Assembly: GCA_963734085.1 (NCBI GenBank)
Contig: CAVTFT010000009.1
Location: 62,001-126,000, forward strand
Direction of reading: 5' to 3'
Source of the DNA: CAIWHR01 sp963734085
GTDB taxonomy: Bacteria > Pseudomonadota > Gammaproteobacteria > Burkholderiales > Casimicrobiaceae
Length of the DNA stretch: 64,000 nt
Under the pieces are notes generated by a model. It worked only from the letters and a program-made list of their open reading frames with translations, had not been told where the DNA came from and did not search any database. Each line of letters begins with the position of its first letter. Within the stretch, counting starts at the first letter, position 1. The position numbers and the translations under genes are program-made. Shown here in pieces: positions 62,905-64,000 of the stretch.

Positions 62905-64000
62905 TCAGTCGATGATGTGGTGGACCGGTGCCTTCTCCAATTCCCACTTGCCGGTATTCCGGTCGTAGCGGGACAAGGTGAAGCAATGCCACTTCTCGTC
63001 ATCCAGCTTCATGTGATCACCTCGATAGTAGTACCCCGGCCACCGCGTCTCCTTGCGGAACAGCGTGTGATGGGTTACGGACTCCGAGGCCAACAGACGG
63101 TGGTTGAGCTCCCACGTGCGCTGAAGCTGGTGAAGATCTTCGGCGCCCATTGAGCTCATGTCTTCCTTCAGCATGGTCAGCAGTTCAAGGCCGCGATCGA
63201 GCAGCTGGCCGTTGGTCATATAGTTGGTGCTGATGCCGCCGACGTATTCGTCCATGATCTTCTCGAGGCGCTGAAGACCCTGGATCGGCAGAAGATAGCT
63301 CGGCGATACCGTTCCGGCGACGATCTCGTTGCGGCCGACCCGGTAGTTCTCCAAAGGCTGGAATATCAGCTTTTCGAGGTCCCGATATTCCTGTTCACTG
63401 ACCTGGGGCTGGGCGTTGCCCATGTCGTTCACGTACTTGACCGCCGCCTTGCCGGCGATCCGTCCTTCCGCGAAGGACCCTGACGAGAACTTGTGGGCGG
63501 TGCCGCCGATGGTGTCGCCCGCGCCGAAGAGCCCTTCGACCGTCATCATCCGGTTGTATCCCCACTGATAATCCGCGGGAGCACAGTCTTCCGGTCCACT
63601 CACCCATGCGCCCGAGCACGTCGCGTGAGAACCCATGACATAAGGCTCGGAGGTGGTCAGCTCGGGATTGATGTGCTTGGGGTCGATGTTCTGCGACGCC
63701 CAGACGACCGCTTGCCCGATCGTCATGCCGAGGAAATTCTCCCAGCCGACCGTCTCCTTGTGGGGATCCTGGAAGGCCTCCTTGGTCACCATGCGGATGG
63801 GACCGCGGCCGGCCGCGAGTTCCTTGAGGAGCGCGTGGTTGCGCAGGCAGGTCGGCACCGGGTGATGGTCGACGTAGTCACCCACTAGAGCCTTGGTGTC
63901 CTCGTACCACCTCTTCTCGTACTCCTCGCCATAGCCGTTCTGCGTGTACGTCTTCAGATGCAGGAAGTAGGCGCCGACGGGACCATAGCCGTCCTTGAAG
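62905..64000 (-). CDS. aprA: adenylylsulfate reductase alpha subunit (5' part outside the window)
   Basis: The last ~365 codons are visible; the frame is open to the window edge. Segments match dissimilatory APS reductase alpha: VPTCLRNHALLKELAAGRGP, SQNIDPKHINPELTTSEPYV, HATCSGAWVSGPEDCAPADY, VEGLFGAGDTIGGTAHKFSS, GSFAEGRIAGKAAVKYVNDM and the C-terminal RWPGYYYRGDHMKLDDEKWH. AprA carries FAD and interconverts APS with sulfite plus AMP. In a betaproteobacterium with sulfide-oxidising genes the oxidative direction is most likely. AprB would lie upstream, beyond base 64000. Confidence 0.95.
   Translation of the reverse strand, partial: FKDGYGPVGAYFLHLKTYTQNGYGEEYEKRWYEDTKALVGDYVDHHPVPTCLRNHALLKELAAGRGPIRMVTKEAFQDPHKETVGWENFLGMTIGQAVVWASQNIDPKHINPELTTSEPYVMGSHATCSGAWVSGPEDCAPADYQWGYNRMMTVEGLFGAGDTIGGTAHKFSSGSFAEGRIAGKAAVKYVNDMGNAQPQVSEQEYRDLEKLIFQPLENYRVGRNEIVAGTVSPSYLLPIQGLQRLEKIMDEYVGGISTNYMTNGQLLDRGLELLTMLKEDMSSMGAEDLHQLQRTWELNHRLLASESVTHHTLFRKETRWPGYYYRGDHMKLDDEKWHCFTLSRYDRNTGKWELEKAPVHHIID

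Overview
The window is a GC-rich chromosomal segment of a betaproteobacterium that very probably oxidises reduced sulfur compounds. Two things point to this. First, the housekeeping gene order is typical of Betaproteobacteria: pcnB-folK-deoxynucleoside kinase-panB-panC; icd / cold-shock gene / clpS-clpA; xseB-ispA-dxs-folE2; mutL-miaA; leuCDB-asd-fimV-truA-trpFBA-accD-folC-dedD-like-cvpA-purF. Second, sulfur-energy genes are scattered through it: a flavocytochrome c sulfide dehydrogenase flavoprotein, a sulfide:quinone-reductase-like protein fused to CBS domains, and at the right edge adenylylsulfate reductase alpha (aprA). The species cannot be named from the sequence alone.

Layout. 1-3430: two FtsX-type permeases, a DMT exporter and an orphan Bug-type binding protein. 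3444-7949 (minus strand): pantothenate and folate genes and poly(A) polymerase. 8327-12975: icd, a cold-shock gene, clpS and clpA. 13099-16361: remnants of two broken genes, then a likely fccB-Rieske pair. 16886-21769: aceA, an RNA cyclic phosphodiesterase, a sulfurtransferase, an EamA transporter and a Rieske oxygenase. 22086-34422: isoprenoid, folate, mismatch repair, tRNA modification, leucine and aspartate-semialdehyde genes. 34839-46539: fimV, truA, the trp-accD-folC-purF run. 46610-47698: a membrane-anchored tri-haem cytochrome c.

The main accessory feature is a roughly 7.2-kb integrative island in a tRNA-Arg(CCG) gene (47875-47951). Its right end (55123-55146) carries a tRNA fragment in which the anticodon-loop segment TTTCCGAAGC is joined directly to the 3' end GTCGGGCGCGCCAT. 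Inside are two tandem-repeat arrays, a ribbon-helix-helix protein, an excisionase-like gene coupled to an integrase cut to 29 codons, a roughly 885-residue tyrosine-recombinase-like protein with altered catalytic positions, and a primase-polymerase/SF2 helicase fusion of the kind found in TOTE conflict systems. There is also an addiction module whose toxin is thrown out of frame by one extra copy of a 7-bp repeat. A 118-bp imperfect direct repeat brackets the helicase and toxin-antitoxin cargo. This looks like a mosaic, partly decayed defence island and is the best candidate for something undescribed.

To the right of the island, 55895-60796 holds a CorA-like membrane protein, the SQR-CBS fusion, a CBS protein and a DUF4202 protein on the plus strand. 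A CBS protein, an acyltransferase and aprA follow on the minus strand. Together these suggest a sulfide/APS oxidation neighbourhood with adenine-nucleotide sensing, which is inference. Three different palindromic elements lie directly before the start codons of leuB, truA and folC. A possible Ile/Thr attenuator precedes asd, and two mutually exclusive hairpins precede fimV.
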